Shown one piece after another: positions 1 through 10,565 of a DNA stretch of 64,000 nucleotides (position 1 is its first letter; every line of letters starts with the position of its first letter). A program made the position numbers and the translations under genes. The notes under the pieces are model-generated. The model was not told where the DNA came from, did not search any database, and saw nothing but the letters and a program-made list of their open reading frames with translations. Source of the DNA: CAZJHD01 sp964545855. Its GTDB lineage: Bacteria > Planctomycetota > UBA1135 > JACQFD01. Location: NCBI GenBank assembly GCA_964545855.1, contig CAZJHD010000002.1, forward strand, positions 62,001 through 126,000, read 5' to 3'.

Positions 1-2
1 TG

Positions 3-527
3 TCGCAGCGGGCGCTCCTCGTGGAGTCGTCCCTCCCTCCCGACGAGTCGGTCCACGGAGTCGTCGAGAGCTACCGGGAGCGGCTGCGCGACGCCGACGT
101 GATCGCGCGCCTCGCGGGCACGCTCCCCCGTCCGGGAAGCGGCTACGCCGGGAGCGAGACCTGCAAGACCTGCCACCCGCAGGCCTACCAGATCTGGAAG
201 AAGAGCAAGCACTCCCACGGAGTCGAGTCGCTCCTCCCGCGCAACGGCCAGCACGATCCCGACTGTCTGAAGTGCCACGCCGTCGGCTGGTACAACGACG
301 AGGCGGCGGGCTTCGCGACGGGCTACATGGGAGAGCCCACGGGACGACTCGCCTACGTCGGCTGCGAGAGCTGCCACGGCCCGGCGCGCGACCACACGAA
401 GAACCCGCTCGCGTCGAAGCCGGTGAAGGACGTGGACTGCCGCAAGTGCCACGACGCCGAGAACTCGCCCCTGTTCGACCGCGAGGTCTACTGGAACGAG
501 AAGAAGGTGAAGCACGGGAGGCTCTGA
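3..527 (+). CDS. multiheme c-type cytochrome, 3' fragment
   Basis: The gene is cut by the left edge: the frame is open from base 3, so its true start lies outside. Four CxxCH haem motifs are visible (CKTCH at 162-176, CLKCH at 264-278, CESCH at 363-377, CRKCH at 438-452), a layout like the cytochrome c554-type tetrahaem domain. Such proteins are exported and move electrons in the periplasm. The end of the protein (WNEKKVKH) resembles C-termini of cytochrome domains that in some bacteria follow a metallophosphatase/5'-nucleotidase domain, so the missing part could be such a domain; this is inference. It converges on tyrS with 25 bp between the stops. Confidence 0.85.
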   Translation, partial: SQRALLVESSLPPDESVHGVVESYRERLRDADVIARLAGTLPRPGSGYAGSETCKTCHPQAYQIWKKSKHSHGVESLLPRNGQHDPDCLKCHAVGWYNDEAAGFATGYMGEPTGRLAYVGCESCHGPARDHTKNPLASKPVKDVDCRKCHDAENSPLFDREVYWNEKKVKHGRL

Positions 528-552
528 GGGACGCCTCGCGTGCGCGGGCGAC

Positions 553-1827
553 TCAGCCTCGAACGCGCACCCGGAACCAGCGGCGCTTCCCGACGCGCAC
601 GACGGAGCCGTCTCGGAGCCAGTGGACCGCGCGGGGATCCGACGCCGCCTCTCCGTCGATCTCGACGGCCTTCTGCGCCATGAGCTGACGCGCCGAGGAG
701 GTGCTCTCCCCGGTCCACAGCGCGAGCACGCCCGCCAGGTTGCCGAAGCCGACGCGTCCGGCGTCGAGCGCGGAGAGATCGGCTCGGAGCGCGTCGCTCG
801 CGAGATCGAGGCTCCCGCCGCTGCGCGCGATCTCCACCTCCGGGATCTCCTCGGGGATCTCGCCCCGGGCGAACTGCGACGCGAAGTCCTCCGCCTCCTG
901 CTGGGCGGCCGCCGAGCCGTGGATCGTGGCGACGAGAGCCTTCGCGAGCCGCACCTTGGCGTCGCGGGGATGGGCGCCCTCGGCGAGCAGCGCGTCGATC
1001 TCCGCTGGCGCGACGCGCGTGACGGACGTGAACCAGGCACGCATCTGGGCGTCGGGGATCGACATCGTCTTCCCGAAGATCTCCTTCGCCGAGAAGGCGA
1101 GGCCGATGTGGTTCCCGTAGGTCTTCGACATCTTGCGGCCGTCGAGACCCTCGAGCAGCGGCACGGTGATGCAGACCTGCGGCGCCTGCCCCTCCTCCTG
1201 CTGGAGCTGGCGTCCCTGCATCAGGTTGAAGAGCTGGTCCGTTCCGCCGAGCTCGACGTCGGCATGCACCATGACGGAGTCCCAGCCCTGCATGAGCGGA
1301 TAGAGGAGCTCGTGGAGGTGGATCGCCCGCCCGGCCTTCATGCGCTCCTGGAAGTTGTCGCGCTCGACCATGCGCGCGACGGTGCCTCGGCCCAGGAGAC
1401 GCAGGGTGTCGGCGAAGCCCATGGCGCGGAACCAGGTGCCGTTGCGCACGATCTCCGCCTCGTCGACGTCGAGGATCTTCCCGATCTGCGTCAGGTAGCC
1501 CTTCACGTTCTCGTCGATCTGCTCCTGGGTGAGCGGCGGTCGGGTCTGATCCCGTCCCGTGGGATCGCCCACCATCGCCGTGCCGTCGCCGAGGATCAGC
1601 ACGGCCCGATGTCCGAGCTCCTGGAAGTCGCGGAGCTTCCGGATCACGACCGAGTGACCGAAGTGGACGTCCCGGAACGTGGGATCGATCCCGAGCTTCA
1701 CGCGGAGCGGCTCGCCCGTCGCCCGCGAGCGCTCGAGCCGCTCCGCGAGCTCCTCTTCGCGGAGCGTGTCGACGACGCCGCGGCGGAGGCGCGCGAGCTG
1801 TTCGGAGACCTCGGGGAAGCGGGCCAC
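553..1827 (-). CDS. tyrS: tyrosyl-tRNA synthetase
   Basis: Class I aminoacyl-tRNA synthetase that charges tRNA-Tyr in the cytoplasm. The 424-residue length is normal. The ATP-binding signature is HFGH at residues 55-58, followed by the GGTDQLFN tyrosine/AMP pocket (about 194-201) and KMSKT at 232-236. The C-terminal about 65 residues look like the S4 RNA-binding domain. The HFGH form points to the TyrZ-like bacterial subgroup. It is the last gene of a leftward run that begins with cmk, 13 bp after the lipoprotein gene, so it is probably co-transcribed with rpsA. Confidence 0.96.
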   Translation of the reverse strand: MARFPEVSEQLARLRRGVVDTLREEELAERLERSRATGEPLRVKLGIDPTFRDVHFGHSVVIRKLRDFQELGHRAVLILGDGTAMVGDPTGRDQTRPPLTQEQIDENVKGYLTQIGKILDVDEAEIVRNGTWFRAMGFADTLRLLGRGTVARMVERDNFQERMKAGRAIHLHELLYPLMQGWDSVMVHADVELGGTDQLFNLMQGRQLQQEEGQAPQVCITVPLLEGLDGRKMSKTYGNHIGLAFSAKEIFGKTMSIPDAQMRAWFTSVTRVAPAEIDALLAEGAHPRDAKVRLAKALVATIHGSAAAQQEAEDFASQFARGEIPEEIPEVEIARSGGSLDLASDALRADLSALDAGRVGFGNLAGVLALWTGESTSSARQLMAQKAVEIDGEAASDPRAVHWLRDGSVVRVGKRRWFRVRVRG

Positions 1828-1840
1828 GGTCGGGCTGCTC

Positions 1841-2992
1841 CTACCGCCTCGATGCCCAGGCGAGCCAGGCCGACGGATCGAGACCGCGCGAGCGGTCGCC
1901 CGTGAGCTGGCGGAGCGCCGCCACGATGGCGCGCGAGCGGAGCGGCGGAAGAGGACGTGCGTCCGCGCCGGCCGGAGGCAGCAGCGCGCGCGCGAGCTTC
2001 TTCACGGCGAGGCTCCTCTGCTCCCGCGGCACGAGGAGCGCCGTCGGAACGATCGAGCGCTCCGACACGACGTCGCCGCGCCCGAGGAGACCCTCGAGTG
2101 CCTCGAGCGGGTTCTCGACGATCCCCTCGAAGCCGGCGGGGAACGCCATGCACTCCCCCTCGGCGAACTGCAGCCGCGTGACGAACACGGGGCGCCCGTT
2201 CCAGCTCACCTCCGCCGGATAGAGGTCGGCGCTCACCTGGAACGTCCGCACGACGGCTCCCTGGGACGGGATGCCCTCCAAGGAGAAGGGCAGACGGAAC
2301 ACCTGCCCGGCCTCGAGATCGCAATCGTCGACGAAGCGCACCGGCAGCGTCTCCGTGCGCCGCGCCTCGCTCCCGTAGGGACCGAGATCGACGACGGTGA
2401 CCGTGGCGAGGAGCTGCGTGCGCGTCCTCGGCCGCGTCGAGAAGATCTCGGCGCCGGCGCGCCAAGGAATCGAGAGGTTTCCCTGACTCCCGCCGACGGA
2501 TCGGTTCTCGAGCACGATCTCGAACTCCGTCACGTCACCGATGGTGGTCTCGAAGCGCATCGGCTCGACGCGCGCCGACTCCTCGAGCGTGCGCTGGAGC
2601 ATGCGACCGTCGACGACGGCCTCCAGTCGCTCGCGGAACTCGGTGACGGTCGCGGGAGTCTCGAGCGCCGCGAGCGCCGTGAGAGCGGCCCTGCAGCGCT
2701 CGTCGTCGCCCACCTCGAGCGCCCTCAGCGCCTGACGCACGAGCCCGGCTGCCTCCGGGGAGAGCGCCTCGAGGTCTTCCGGCGACACTCCGGTCCCCTC
2801 GAGGACGATCGGCACCTGCACGACGAGCGCCGTGGGCGCGATCGTCCTCGTCGCCGCCGGAGCCTCCGGCGGCGACGCGCACGCGACGGTCCCCGCCGCG
2901 AGGACGGCCGTGAGGAGCGGAAGAGCGAAGCGCGCCGGCGCTCCGGGAACTCGAGAGTTCGCGCGGAGCGCCGGCTCGCGGCTGGCCTTCAC
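1841..2992 (-). CDS. putative lipoprotein of unknown function
   Basis: A 383-residue protein starting at GTG 2992, two bases after the rpsA stop. The N-terminus has a basic stretch, a hydrophobic segment (ALPLLTAVLAAGTVAC) and a Cys at about residue 38 that could be lipidated, although TVAC is an imperfect lipobox. The rest is alternating strand/helix without a motif I recognise. Its position between rpsA and tyrS gives little functional hint. A later start giving a shorter signal is possible. Function unknown. Confidence 0.75.
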   Translation of the reverse strand: MKASREPALRANSRVPGAPARFALPLLTAVLAAGTVACASPPEAPAATRTIAPTALVVQVPIVLEGTGVSPEDLEALSPEAAGLVRQALRALEVGDDERCRAALTALAALETPATVTEFRERLEAVVDGRMLQRTLEESARVEPMRFETTIGDVTEFEIVLENRSVGGSQGNLSIPWRAGAEIFSTRPRTRTQLLATVTVVDLGPYGSEARRTETLPVRFVDDCDLEAGQVFRLPFSLEGIPSQGAVVRTFQVSADLYPAEVSWNGRPVFVTRLQFAEGECMAFPAGFEGIVENPLEALEGLLGRGDVVSERSIVPTALLVPREQRSLAVKKLARALLPPAGADARPLPPLRSRAIVAALRQLTGDRSRGLDPSAWLAWASRR

Positions 2993-2994
2993 GA

Positions 2995-4860
<1,866 letters not shown>

Positions 4861-5056
4861 CGAGTACGGTGGGGAAGTGGAGAGAAGGTGATCTGCTTCC
4901 TCCGCGCCCCGTCGTGCGACGGGGAGACCGCGGGAGGGCAGTGTTCGGAAAATGGAGTCGGGTAGTGGACTCGGGAGCCGGATTCGGGGTTCGGATCCGG
5001 CTGCGGGAGTGGAGCGAGCCTCGGTGGCTGTAGTCAGTGAGCGGCGGGTCGGAAGT
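4861..5056 (-). promoter_or_regulatory. structured leader of rpsA
   Basis: The 196 bp between plsC and rpsA carry two perfect dyads. AGCCGGAT (4976-4983) pairs with ATCCGGCT (4995-5002) around an 11-nt loop. CCCCGTC (4907-4913) pairs with GACGGGG (4918-4924) around a 4-nt loop. The last 20 bases before the ATG are C/T/A-rich and show no Shine-Dalgarno. A structured, SD-less leader is how E. coli S1 autoregulates; that this one works the same way is inference. Confidence 0.5.
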
Positions 5057-5758
5057 TCAGCGGCGACCGGCGAGACACGCCAGCCGGAGCGCCTGCGCGC
5101 GGTCGAACTCGTGCTGCACGGCGTCCCGGATCGTCGCGACGTCGGCTTCGAGGTTTCGTGCGCCCTTCGAGCGCGCGAGTCGGAACGGCTCGCCGTAGGC
5201 GACGACCACCTTCCCGTGGAGGCTCGGAAAGAAGCGTCCGGACCGCATCACGTCGAAAGTGCCGGCGATCCCCACGGGGACGATCGGCGCGTCGGCGAGT
5301 CGCGCTGCGAGCGCGACTCCGGGCTGGAAGGCCTGCATCCGGCCGTCCTTGCTGCGCGTCCCCTCGGGATAGATCCCGACGAGCTCGCCGCTGCGGACGA
5401 CGGAGACGATCTTCCGGAGCGCCGCCGCGTCGGGCGCTTCGCTCCGGACGAGGAGCGCTCCGCTGTTGCGGACGATGCCCGCGATGAACGGGGTCTTCAG
5501 CAGCGACTCGCGCGCGACGAAGTGGATGCGCCGCCGCACGTCGACGCCGACGGCGGGGATGTCGAAGAACGAGCAGTGGTTGGCCGCGAGGATCGCGCCC
5601 CCTTCCTCGGGGACGCGATCGAGATCCATCCACTCGATCCGGTGGAAGAGGCGCAGGAACGCGCGCGTCCAGAACCCCCAGAACCGATAGAGGAGGAAGT
5701 TCGTCTCCGGCCGAGGCTCGGCCGCGACCGAGACCTCGTCGGACCGGTCAGACGCCAT
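5057..5758 (-). CDS. plsC: 1-acyl-sn-glycerol-3-phosphate acyltransferase family protein
   Basis: Membrane-associated acyltransferase expected to convert lysophosphatidic acid to phosphatidic acid in phospholipid synthesis. It shows the family's NHxxxxD motif (NHCSFFD, residues 60-66) and the EGTRS block (132-136), followed by the PIVPVGI segment. The N-terminal 40 residues contain an amphipathic aromatic segment (FLLYRFWGFWTRAFLRLF) likely to sit on the membrane. I chose ATG 5758 (233 residues) over an upstream TTG; the ATG lies 8 bp inside the end of cmk, implying translational coupling. The exact acyl substrate cannot be told from sequence. Confidence 0.92.
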   Translation of the reverse strand: MASDRSDEVSVAAEPRPETNFLLYRFWGFWTRAFLRLFHRIEWMDLDRVPEEGGAILAANHCSFFDIPAVGVDVRRRIHFVARESLLKTPFIAGIVRNSGALLVRSEAPDAAALRKIVSVVRSGELVGIYPEGTRSKDGRMQAFQPGVALAARLADAPIVPVGIAGTFDVMRSGRFFPSLHGKVVVAYGEPFRLARSKGARNLEADVATIRDAVQHEFDRAQALRLACLAGRR

Positions 5759-6434
5759 CGGCGCCGCAGATCCGGGCAAGACGATCCACCACGGAGTCGA
5801 GCGACACGCCGGTGGTGTCGATCGGCATCGCGTCGGACGCCTGCCGCAACGGAGCGATCGAGCGACTCGAGTCGCGCTCGTCGCGCTGGCGGATCTCCGC
5901 GGCCACTTCGGCCACGGGCGTTCCGGAGAGCTCCGGCCTCTCGTCGTGACGCCTTCGCGCCCGCTCGTCGAGGCTCGCGATGAGAAAGAACTTTCGGTCG
6001 GCGTCCGGGAACACGACGGTCGTCGTGTCGCGGCCCTCGGCCACGACGCTCCTCCCCGCGGCGATCGATCGCTGCTCGGCCGTCAGCTTCTCGCGGACGA
6101 CTTGCAGCGCGGACACCTGGGAGACGCGCGCCGTGACATCGGGCATCCGGATCGCGGCGCTCACGTCCTCCTCCGGCCCGTCGCCGAGCTTCGTGAAGAT
6201 GCGCTCACCGTCCTCCGAGAACCGGATCGTCAGACTCCGGACGATGCGGGCAACGCCCGCCTCCTCCGTCGGATCGATCCCCTGGCGCAGGAGCACCAGG
6301 GCGACGGCTCGATACATGGCGCCGGTGTCCAGGAAGAGGATTCCCAGACGCCGGGCCAAGGCCCGAGCCACCGTGCTCTTGCCCGCGCCGGACGGACCGT
6401 CGATCGCGACGACGACACGCCGTCGAGGGGTCAT
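5748..6434 (-). CDS. cmk: cytidylate kinase
   Basis: Phosphorylates CMP/dCMP with ATP in the cytoplasm. The P-loop is GPSGAGKST (residues 13-21), followed by LDTGAMYRA (35-43, NMP-binding), GRDTTTVVFPDA and the arginine-rich RARRRHDER lid segment. Length 228 residues matches the family. ATG 6434 is preferred to an upstream in-frame start because the family begins just before the VVAIDGPSG strand. It is the first gene of the cmk-plsC-rpsA-lipoprotein-tyrS run, and a plausible sigma-70 promoter lies about 40 bp upstream. Confidence 0.95.
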   Translation of the reverse strand: MTPRRRVVVAIDGPSGAGKSTVARALARRLGILFLDTGAMYRAVALVLLRQGIDPTEEAGVARIVRSLTIRFSEDGERIFTKLGDGPEEDVSAAIRMPDVTARVSQVSALQVVREKLTAEQRSIAAGRSVVAEGRDTTTVVFPDADRKFFLIASLDERARRRHDERPELSGTPVAEVAAEIRQRDERDSSRSIAPLRQASDAMPIDTTGVSLDSVVDRLARICGADGV

Positions 6435-6474
6435 CGAGGATCGAACGGGGTCTCCGGGCGGGAAAGGGCGGAAG

Positions 6475-6504
6475 AGGGTACTGGCCCGACTCCCCAAGGG
6501 TCAA
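6475..6504 (-). promoter_or_regulatory. candidate sigma-70 promoter of the cmk operon
   Basis: On the minus strand TTGACC (6504-6499) and TACCCT (6480-6475) are separated by 18 bp and lie 40 bp upstream of the cmk ATG. The -35 matches the consensus in five of six positions and the -10 is moderate. It sits in the 106-bp spacer between divergent genes, the right place for a promoter. Confidence 0.45.
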
Positions 6505-6540
6505 TCACGGGGACCGCTCGCTCCCCGGTAGGCTGCCGCG

Positions 6541-6996
6541 ATGCGGCCCTGGCTCCTCGCCCTCGGCGCCGCCGCCGCGGCGGCCGCCGTCGTGGTCTCC
6601 CTCTGGCCGACCCGGGCGCGACGGGTCGCGGCGCGCGCTCGCCAGATCGTCGCGGCCTTCGAGGCGAAGGATCCGGCCGGAGTGCTGCTCGACACGACGG
6701 AGACCTTCCGCTTCGCCGGGCCCCCGCCGATCGGCGCTGGCGACGCCCGCGCGGCCGCAGCGCTCCTGACGAGGTTCTTCGAGGTCACCGGAGTGGTCTC
6801 CGTCGACGAGCGATCGCAGTTGGTCGACGCCGCGGTTCTCGAGGTGAGGCTCGAGGTCGACGTGCGCGCCGCCACCCTCGGCGGACCGCAGCGGCGCGGC
6901 GTCGAGGCGAGGCTCGTCTTCGTCGAGGCGGACGACCCGCCGCGCACGGACGTGCTCCGTCTCGCGGAGGCGGAGCTGCGCCTGCTGCAGCGCTGA
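6541..6996 (+). CDS. small membrane-anchored protein of unknown function
   Basis: A 151-residue protein with one N-terminal hydrophobic helix (WLLALGAAAAAAAVVVSLW, residues 4-22) followed by a soluble domain of about 120 residues. The pattern (a helix with FEAKDPAGVLLDTTETFRF, then amphipathic strands such as AAVLEVRLEVDVRAA) resembles NTF2/SnoaL-like alpha+beta folds, but I cannot assign a family. It diverges from cmk and converges on the epimerase gene. Function unknown. Confidence 0.65.
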   Translation: MRPWLLALGAAAAAAAVVVSLWPTRARRVAARARQIVAAFEAKDPAGVLLDTTETFRFAGPPPIGAGDARAAAALLTRFFEVTGVVSVDERSQLVDAAVLEVRLEVDVRAATLGGPQRRGVEARLVFVEADDPPRTDVLRLAEAELRLLQR

Positions 6997-7021
6997 CGCG
7001 CCGACGACGAGGCGTCGATCC

Positions 7022-8050
7022 TCAACGCCGCGCGACGCCGAGCCCCGGCGCCGTGGGGATCCGCCATCGGCCGCCGGCGTGCTCGAGCCCCGCGAAGGGA
7101 TCCGCGGCGAGGAGCAGGCACCCGTCCAGGTCGACCCAATCGAACCGGGGCGCGATCGCGACACCCGCGGCGATCCCGAGGGAGCTCTCGATCATGCATC
7201 CGAGCATCGAACGGAAGCCGAGCGCCCGGGCGCGCCGCACGAGGGCGAGCGCCCGCGTGAGACCGCCGCATTTCGAGAGCTTCACGTTCACTCCGTGGAA
7301 GAGTCCGACGAGCCCCTCCAGATCGCTCTCGAGGAGGCAGCTCTCGTCGGCGACGAGCGGGAGCGGCGATCGCTCGAAGAGCCAGCGTTGCCCATCGCGG
7401 TCTCCGGCGGGGAGCGGCTGCTCCACGAGCTCGACGCCCTTCTCCGCGAGCCACCGGATCCGATCGAGCGCGACCTCGCGGCTCGGCCATCCCTCGTTCG
7501 CGTCGACGCGGAGCCGGGCGTCCGTGGCCGCACGCACGGCGGCCACGTGCGCCTCGTCGTCCCCGAGACCGACCTTGAGCTTCAGGACGGCGAATGCCGC
7601 GGCCTCGCGCGCGCGCGCCGCCATCTCCTCCGGCGCGTCGATGCCGATCGAGAAGCTCGTCTCGGGCATCGATGCGCCGACGGTCGCGACTCGGCTCGCG
7701 ACGGAAACCGCCTCGCGCTTCCCGCGCCAGTCCCAGAGCGCCGCGTCGAGGGCCGCCGTCAGCTCCGACTCGGATCCGGCGATCTCCTCGGCGCGCTCGA
7801 TCCAGGTGGCGTGCTCGCGCGGCGAGAGCGTGCGGCAGGCGTCGCGGAGGCGCGCGAAGACGGCCGCGGCCCCGCCGAAGGACTGCCCGTAGCGCGCGTT
7901 CGGCGCTCCCTCGCCGAGTCCGGTGACGCCCTCCGCCGTGACCGACAGGACGGCGTTGCGCTTCGACGTCGACGTTCCGCGCGAGAGCGTCCACGCGCGC
8001 GCGAGAACGAGGTCGAGGGGCTCGAGGGCGATCGTGGCGGGCTCGGACAT
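7022..8050 (-). CDS. L-Ala-D/L-Glu epimerase-like enolase-superfamily enzyme
   Basis: Member of the muconate-lactonising/dipeptide-epimerase branch of the enolase superfamily. The KxK acid/base motif is KLK (157-159), the metal ligands are D183 (RVDANEG), E210 (LVEQPLP) and D235 (VADES), and the opposite-face lysine lies in VKLSKCGG (257-260). This set fits dipeptide epimerases (YcjG/YkfB) that racemise the Glu of L-Ala-D-Glu released from murein. The divergent neighbour is an NlpC/P60 peptidase of YkfC type, which supports the role. ATG 8050 gives 342 residues, a normal size. Other dipeptide specificities are possible. Confidence 0.88.
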   Translation of the reverse strand: MSEPATIALEPLDLVLARAWTLSRGTSTSKRNAVLSVTAEGVTGLGEGAPNARYGQSFGGAAAVFARLRDACRTLSPREHATWIERAEEIAGSESELTAALDAALWDWRGKREAVSVASRVATVGASMPETSFSIGIDAPEEMAARAREAAAFAVLKLKVGLGDDEAHVAAVRAATDARLRVDANEGWPSREVALDRIRWLAEKGVELVEQPLPAGDRDGQRWLFERSPLPLVADESCLLESDLEGLVGLFHGVNVKLSKCGGLTRALALVRRARALGFRSMLGCMIESSLGIAAGVAIAPRFDWVDLDGCLLLAADPFAGLEHAGGRWRIPTAPGLGVARR

Positions 8051-8231
8051 CGGTGCGCAGCGGCGCGCATTCTGCGCCGCGCGCGCCGCTTTCGAGCGCG
8101 CGGCGGCGCCGGCACAATCCCGCCGACGCCCCGCCCGCCGCGAGCGCTGGCCTCCACGGGACGCCGCCGTTCCGAAGCTCGCGTCCACGACGCCGGCGGC
8201 TCGCCCCGCCGATCCCCCGCCCCCTCCGCCC

Positions 8232-9134
8232 GTGCAGACTCCGGCTTCGAACCTCGATCGCGCCGTCGTCACGGTGCCCGTCGCGTCGCTCCTCGCCGAG
8301 CCCCGTCCGGACGCGGCCGTCGTGAGCCAGGCGATCCTCGGCACGACGGTCCGCGTCCGCGAGAGCACGCCGGTCTCCTCCGAGGGGTTCGCGCGCGTCG
8401 AGACGCCCGACGGCTACGCCGGCTGGATCCCCGCCGGCTCACTGCGGCGGCTCCCGCAAGACGTGCCGAGCTACGGCGAAGGCGCCGGCACCGCCGTCGT
8501 CGAGGTGCGGTCGGTGCGGGCGATCCTCCGCCACGCACCGAGCTTCACGGAGGGCGCGCCCCTCGCCACGATCACGATGGGGACGCGCCTCGTCGTCGAC
8601 GGCGCGGAGACGGGCGATCCGCCGTTCGTTCCGATCCGGCTCCCGGACGGCACGCGGGCCTTCGCATCCTCCTTCGACGTGGCAGCTGCGGTCCACCCGC
8701 CGTCGCCGGGTCGGCCCGAGGACTGGATCGCGCTCGGCCGCCGGCTCGAGGGCACGCCCTATCTCTGGGGCGGAACGACGCCCGAGGGATTCGACTGCTC
8801 GGGCCTCGTGCAGTTCCTCTTCGCGCGGCACGGTGTGGGGCTTCGCCGCGACGCCCACGAGCAGTGCTTCGCCGATCCACAGCTCGTGCCGGTCGACCCC
8901 GAGAGCGTTCGCCCCGGCGACCTCCTCTTCTTCGGCACGGCCGATGCGATCGACCACGTCGCGATGTGGGTCGAGGGATCCCCCGGCTCCGGCGGCGTCG
9001 TCCTCGAAGCGACGCGGCGCGGCGTTCCCTCGACGAAGCGGAGCCCCTTCACCGCCGCACTGCGGAAGCGCGTCCAGGGCGCGCGCCGCCTGCGCGCCCT
9101 CGCCGACCGCGACCCGGCGATCCGGACCCCGTAG
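8232..9134 (+). CDS. YkfC-like NlpC/P60 dipeptidyl-peptidase with SH3 domains
   Basis: Cysteine peptidase expected to cut gamma-D-Glu-diamino-acid bonds in murein peptides. Two bacterial SH3-like domains (about 10-70 and 80-150) precede an NlpC/P60 domain. The nucleophile is C189 in FDCSGLVQ and the histidine is H242 in DHVAMW. The start is uncertain: GTG 8232 gives 300 residues without a signal peptide, close to cytoplasmic YkfC of Bacillus (about 296). The same frame is open far upstream but would overlap the divergent epimerase gene, and I see no ATG between. The pairing with a dipeptide epimerase suggests murein-peptide recycling. Confidence 0.85.
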   Translation: MQTPASNLDRAVVTVPVASLLAEPRPDAAVVSQAILGTTVRVRESTPVSSEGFARVETPDGYAGWIPAGSLRRLPQDVPSYGEGAGTAVVEVRSVRAILRHAPSFTEGAPLATITMGTRLVVDGAETGDPPFVPIRLPDGTRAFASSFDVAAAVHPPSPGRPEDWIALGRRLEGTPYLWGGTTPEGFDCSGLVQFLFARHGVGLRRDAHEQCFADPQLVPVDPESVRPGDLLFFGTADAIDHVAMWVEGSPGSGGVVLEATRRGVPSTKRSPFTAALRKRVQGARRLRALADRDPAIRTP

Positions 9135-9135
9135 G

Positions 9136-9148
9136 GCTCGCTGCGAGC
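9136..9148. terminator. small stem-loop between convergent genes
   Basis: GCTCG-CTG-CGAGC directly after the NlpC/P60 stop, in the 52-bp convergent spacer. There is no T-run, so it is a weak terminator candidate only. Confidence 0.25.
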
Positions 9149-9186
9149 ACCCAGAGGACGGCGTCCCTCCGGCCAGAGGCCGAGCC

Positions 9187-9615
9187 TCAGCGCGTCTGCG
9201 GCTCGGGGGCGTTGCGCCCCATGACGCGCTTCACGATGGCGAAGGCGACCTGGTGAGCCGTCTCCACGTCCGGCGAAAGACCCTCGTGCTTGCGCGCGAC
9301 GACGCGCAGCCGCGTCGACTCCTTCGGCAGAGCGTCGAGCGTGATCGTGACGTCCGAGGCGCCGACCCGGCCCTCGATCCGAAGCGACCCCTTGTAGGAG
9401 CGGAAGCCGTTGCTCCGGGAGGCGAGCTCGTTCTCGCTCGCTTCGAAGACCCTCTCCGTCGAGCTCTCGAGAGTCACCTCGGCCACGTCGTCACCGACGG
9501 TGTGCACGACGCCCGCGGCGATGGCTGCGCCGGCGACGAGGAGGCAGCCCGGGAGTGATGCGGCGAGGAGGAGCGCGAAGAGCGGATGGAGGAGGACGGA
9601 GAGCGATCGGCGCAC
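9187..9615 (-). CDS. small lipoprotein, DUF3568-like
   Basis: Starting at GTG 9615 gives a regular lipoprotein signal: basic VRR, hydrophobic SVLLHPLFALLLAASLPGC with lipobox LPGC at residues 21-24. A short Ala/Gly-rich segment and a domain with the VFEASENEL...ITLDALPKESTRLRVVARK pattern follow, as in small DUF3568-type envelope lipoproteins. The same frame extends to GTG 9681, but that would put the signal too far inside. 142 residues. Role unknown. Confidence 0.75.
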   Translation of the reverse strand: MRRSLSVLLHPLFALLLAASLPGCLLVAGAAIAAGVVHTVGDDVAEVTLESSTERVFEASENELASRSNGFRSYKGSLRIEGRVGASDVTITLDALPKESTRLRVVARKHEGLSPDVETAHQVAFAIVKRVMGRNAPEPQTR

Positions 9616-9696
9616 GGAGGAGAGCAGGGGCTTGGGGGCGCGCGCGGAATGGTACCGATCGAGCCCCCGTTCCCTTCGCACTCCGCGAGGCAGTCC

Positions 9697-10548
9697 CTAC
9701 TTCCTCGCGCCGCCCCCGTCGGCGGTCTCGGTCTCGCCGAGGCCGAGCTGGCGCTCGAGGGCCTTCACGCGGAGCTCCAGCGCGCGCAGCGCCTCCTGGG
9801 TCGCGTAGGTCGACGGCTCCTTCTCGGCCGACGCGTCGAGCTCTCGGATCGTCCGTGCGAGCCGGGTCACGTTCGCGCCGAGACCCGACACGATGACGGA
9901 ATTGCCGCGCTCGACGCCGATCACGCTCTCCATGGAGAGTACGTCGCCGAGGAGCGGACGAATGACGGCGGCGATCTCGCGCGCGGAGCAGCGCTCCAGG
10001 GGGAGGACCACGGAGACGAGCTCGTGCCGCGACGCGAAGGACTCGAGGTCCGACGCGTCGATCGGACGTGCGATGCCGCGGAGCGCCTTCGCGTCGCGCT
10101 GGTAGAGGCTCGCGAGCACCCAGGGCTGCCCGTCGGCGCGCGGCGGCACGAGCACGAGGCCGCTCGCGAGGAGGAGCGCATCGAGCGTCTCCGCGGCGCG
10201 CACGTTGGCGACCGTGAGCGGGCCCGAGAGCTGAAGGCGCGTCTGCTCCACGAAGGGCTCCGTGTCGCGCGGCGTGAGGACCGTTCGCGCGGCGAGCGGC
10301 GCGAGCGCCGAGAGCACGGCTCCCAGCTGCGCGCCGGGCTCCACGACGAACTGCTCGGCGCCGACGCGGATGCCGCCCTCCCGGGCCGCCTCCGCGGGCC
10401 GCGCCATCCCACTGGTCGTGGCCCGGCCGGCCGAGGGCGACGGACGCGCCGGGTCCTGACTCGGCGCGCCGGGACCCGTGGCAGGAGAGAGGACGAGGGC
10501 GAGAGCGGCGGAGAGGACGAGCGGCGGAATCGTGAGGAACGAACGCAC
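9697..10548 (-). CDS. secreted protein with secretin N-domains but no barrel
   Basis: GTG 10548 gives 283 residues with a signal peptide (VRSFLTIPPLVLSAALALVLS). Residues about 60-130 look like a secretin N0-like domain and about 165-240 like an N1 repeat (LPLERCSAREIAAVIRPLLG...NSVIVSGLGANVTRLARTIRELD). The protein ends in a short coiled coil (ALELRVKALERQLG) instead of the secretin beta-barrel. It might be an accessory to a type II secretion or pilus secretin, or an unrelated planctomycete envelope protein. No other secretion gene is adjacent. Confidence 0.7.
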   Translation of the reverse strand: MRSFLTIPPLVLSAALALVLSPATGPGAPSQDPARPSPSAGRATTSGMARPAEAAREGGIRVGAEQFVVEPGAQLGAVLSALAPLAARTVLTPRDTEPFVEQTRLQLSGPLTVANVRAAETLDALLLASGLVLVPPRADGQPWVLASLYQRDAKALRGIARPIDASDLESFASRHELVSVVLPLERCSAREIAAVIRPLLGDVLSMESVIGVERGNSVIVSGLGANVTRLARTIRELDASAEKEPSTYATQEALRALELRVKALERQLGLGETETADGGGARK

Positions 10549-10565
10549 GGTGGACTCCGGGTCGA

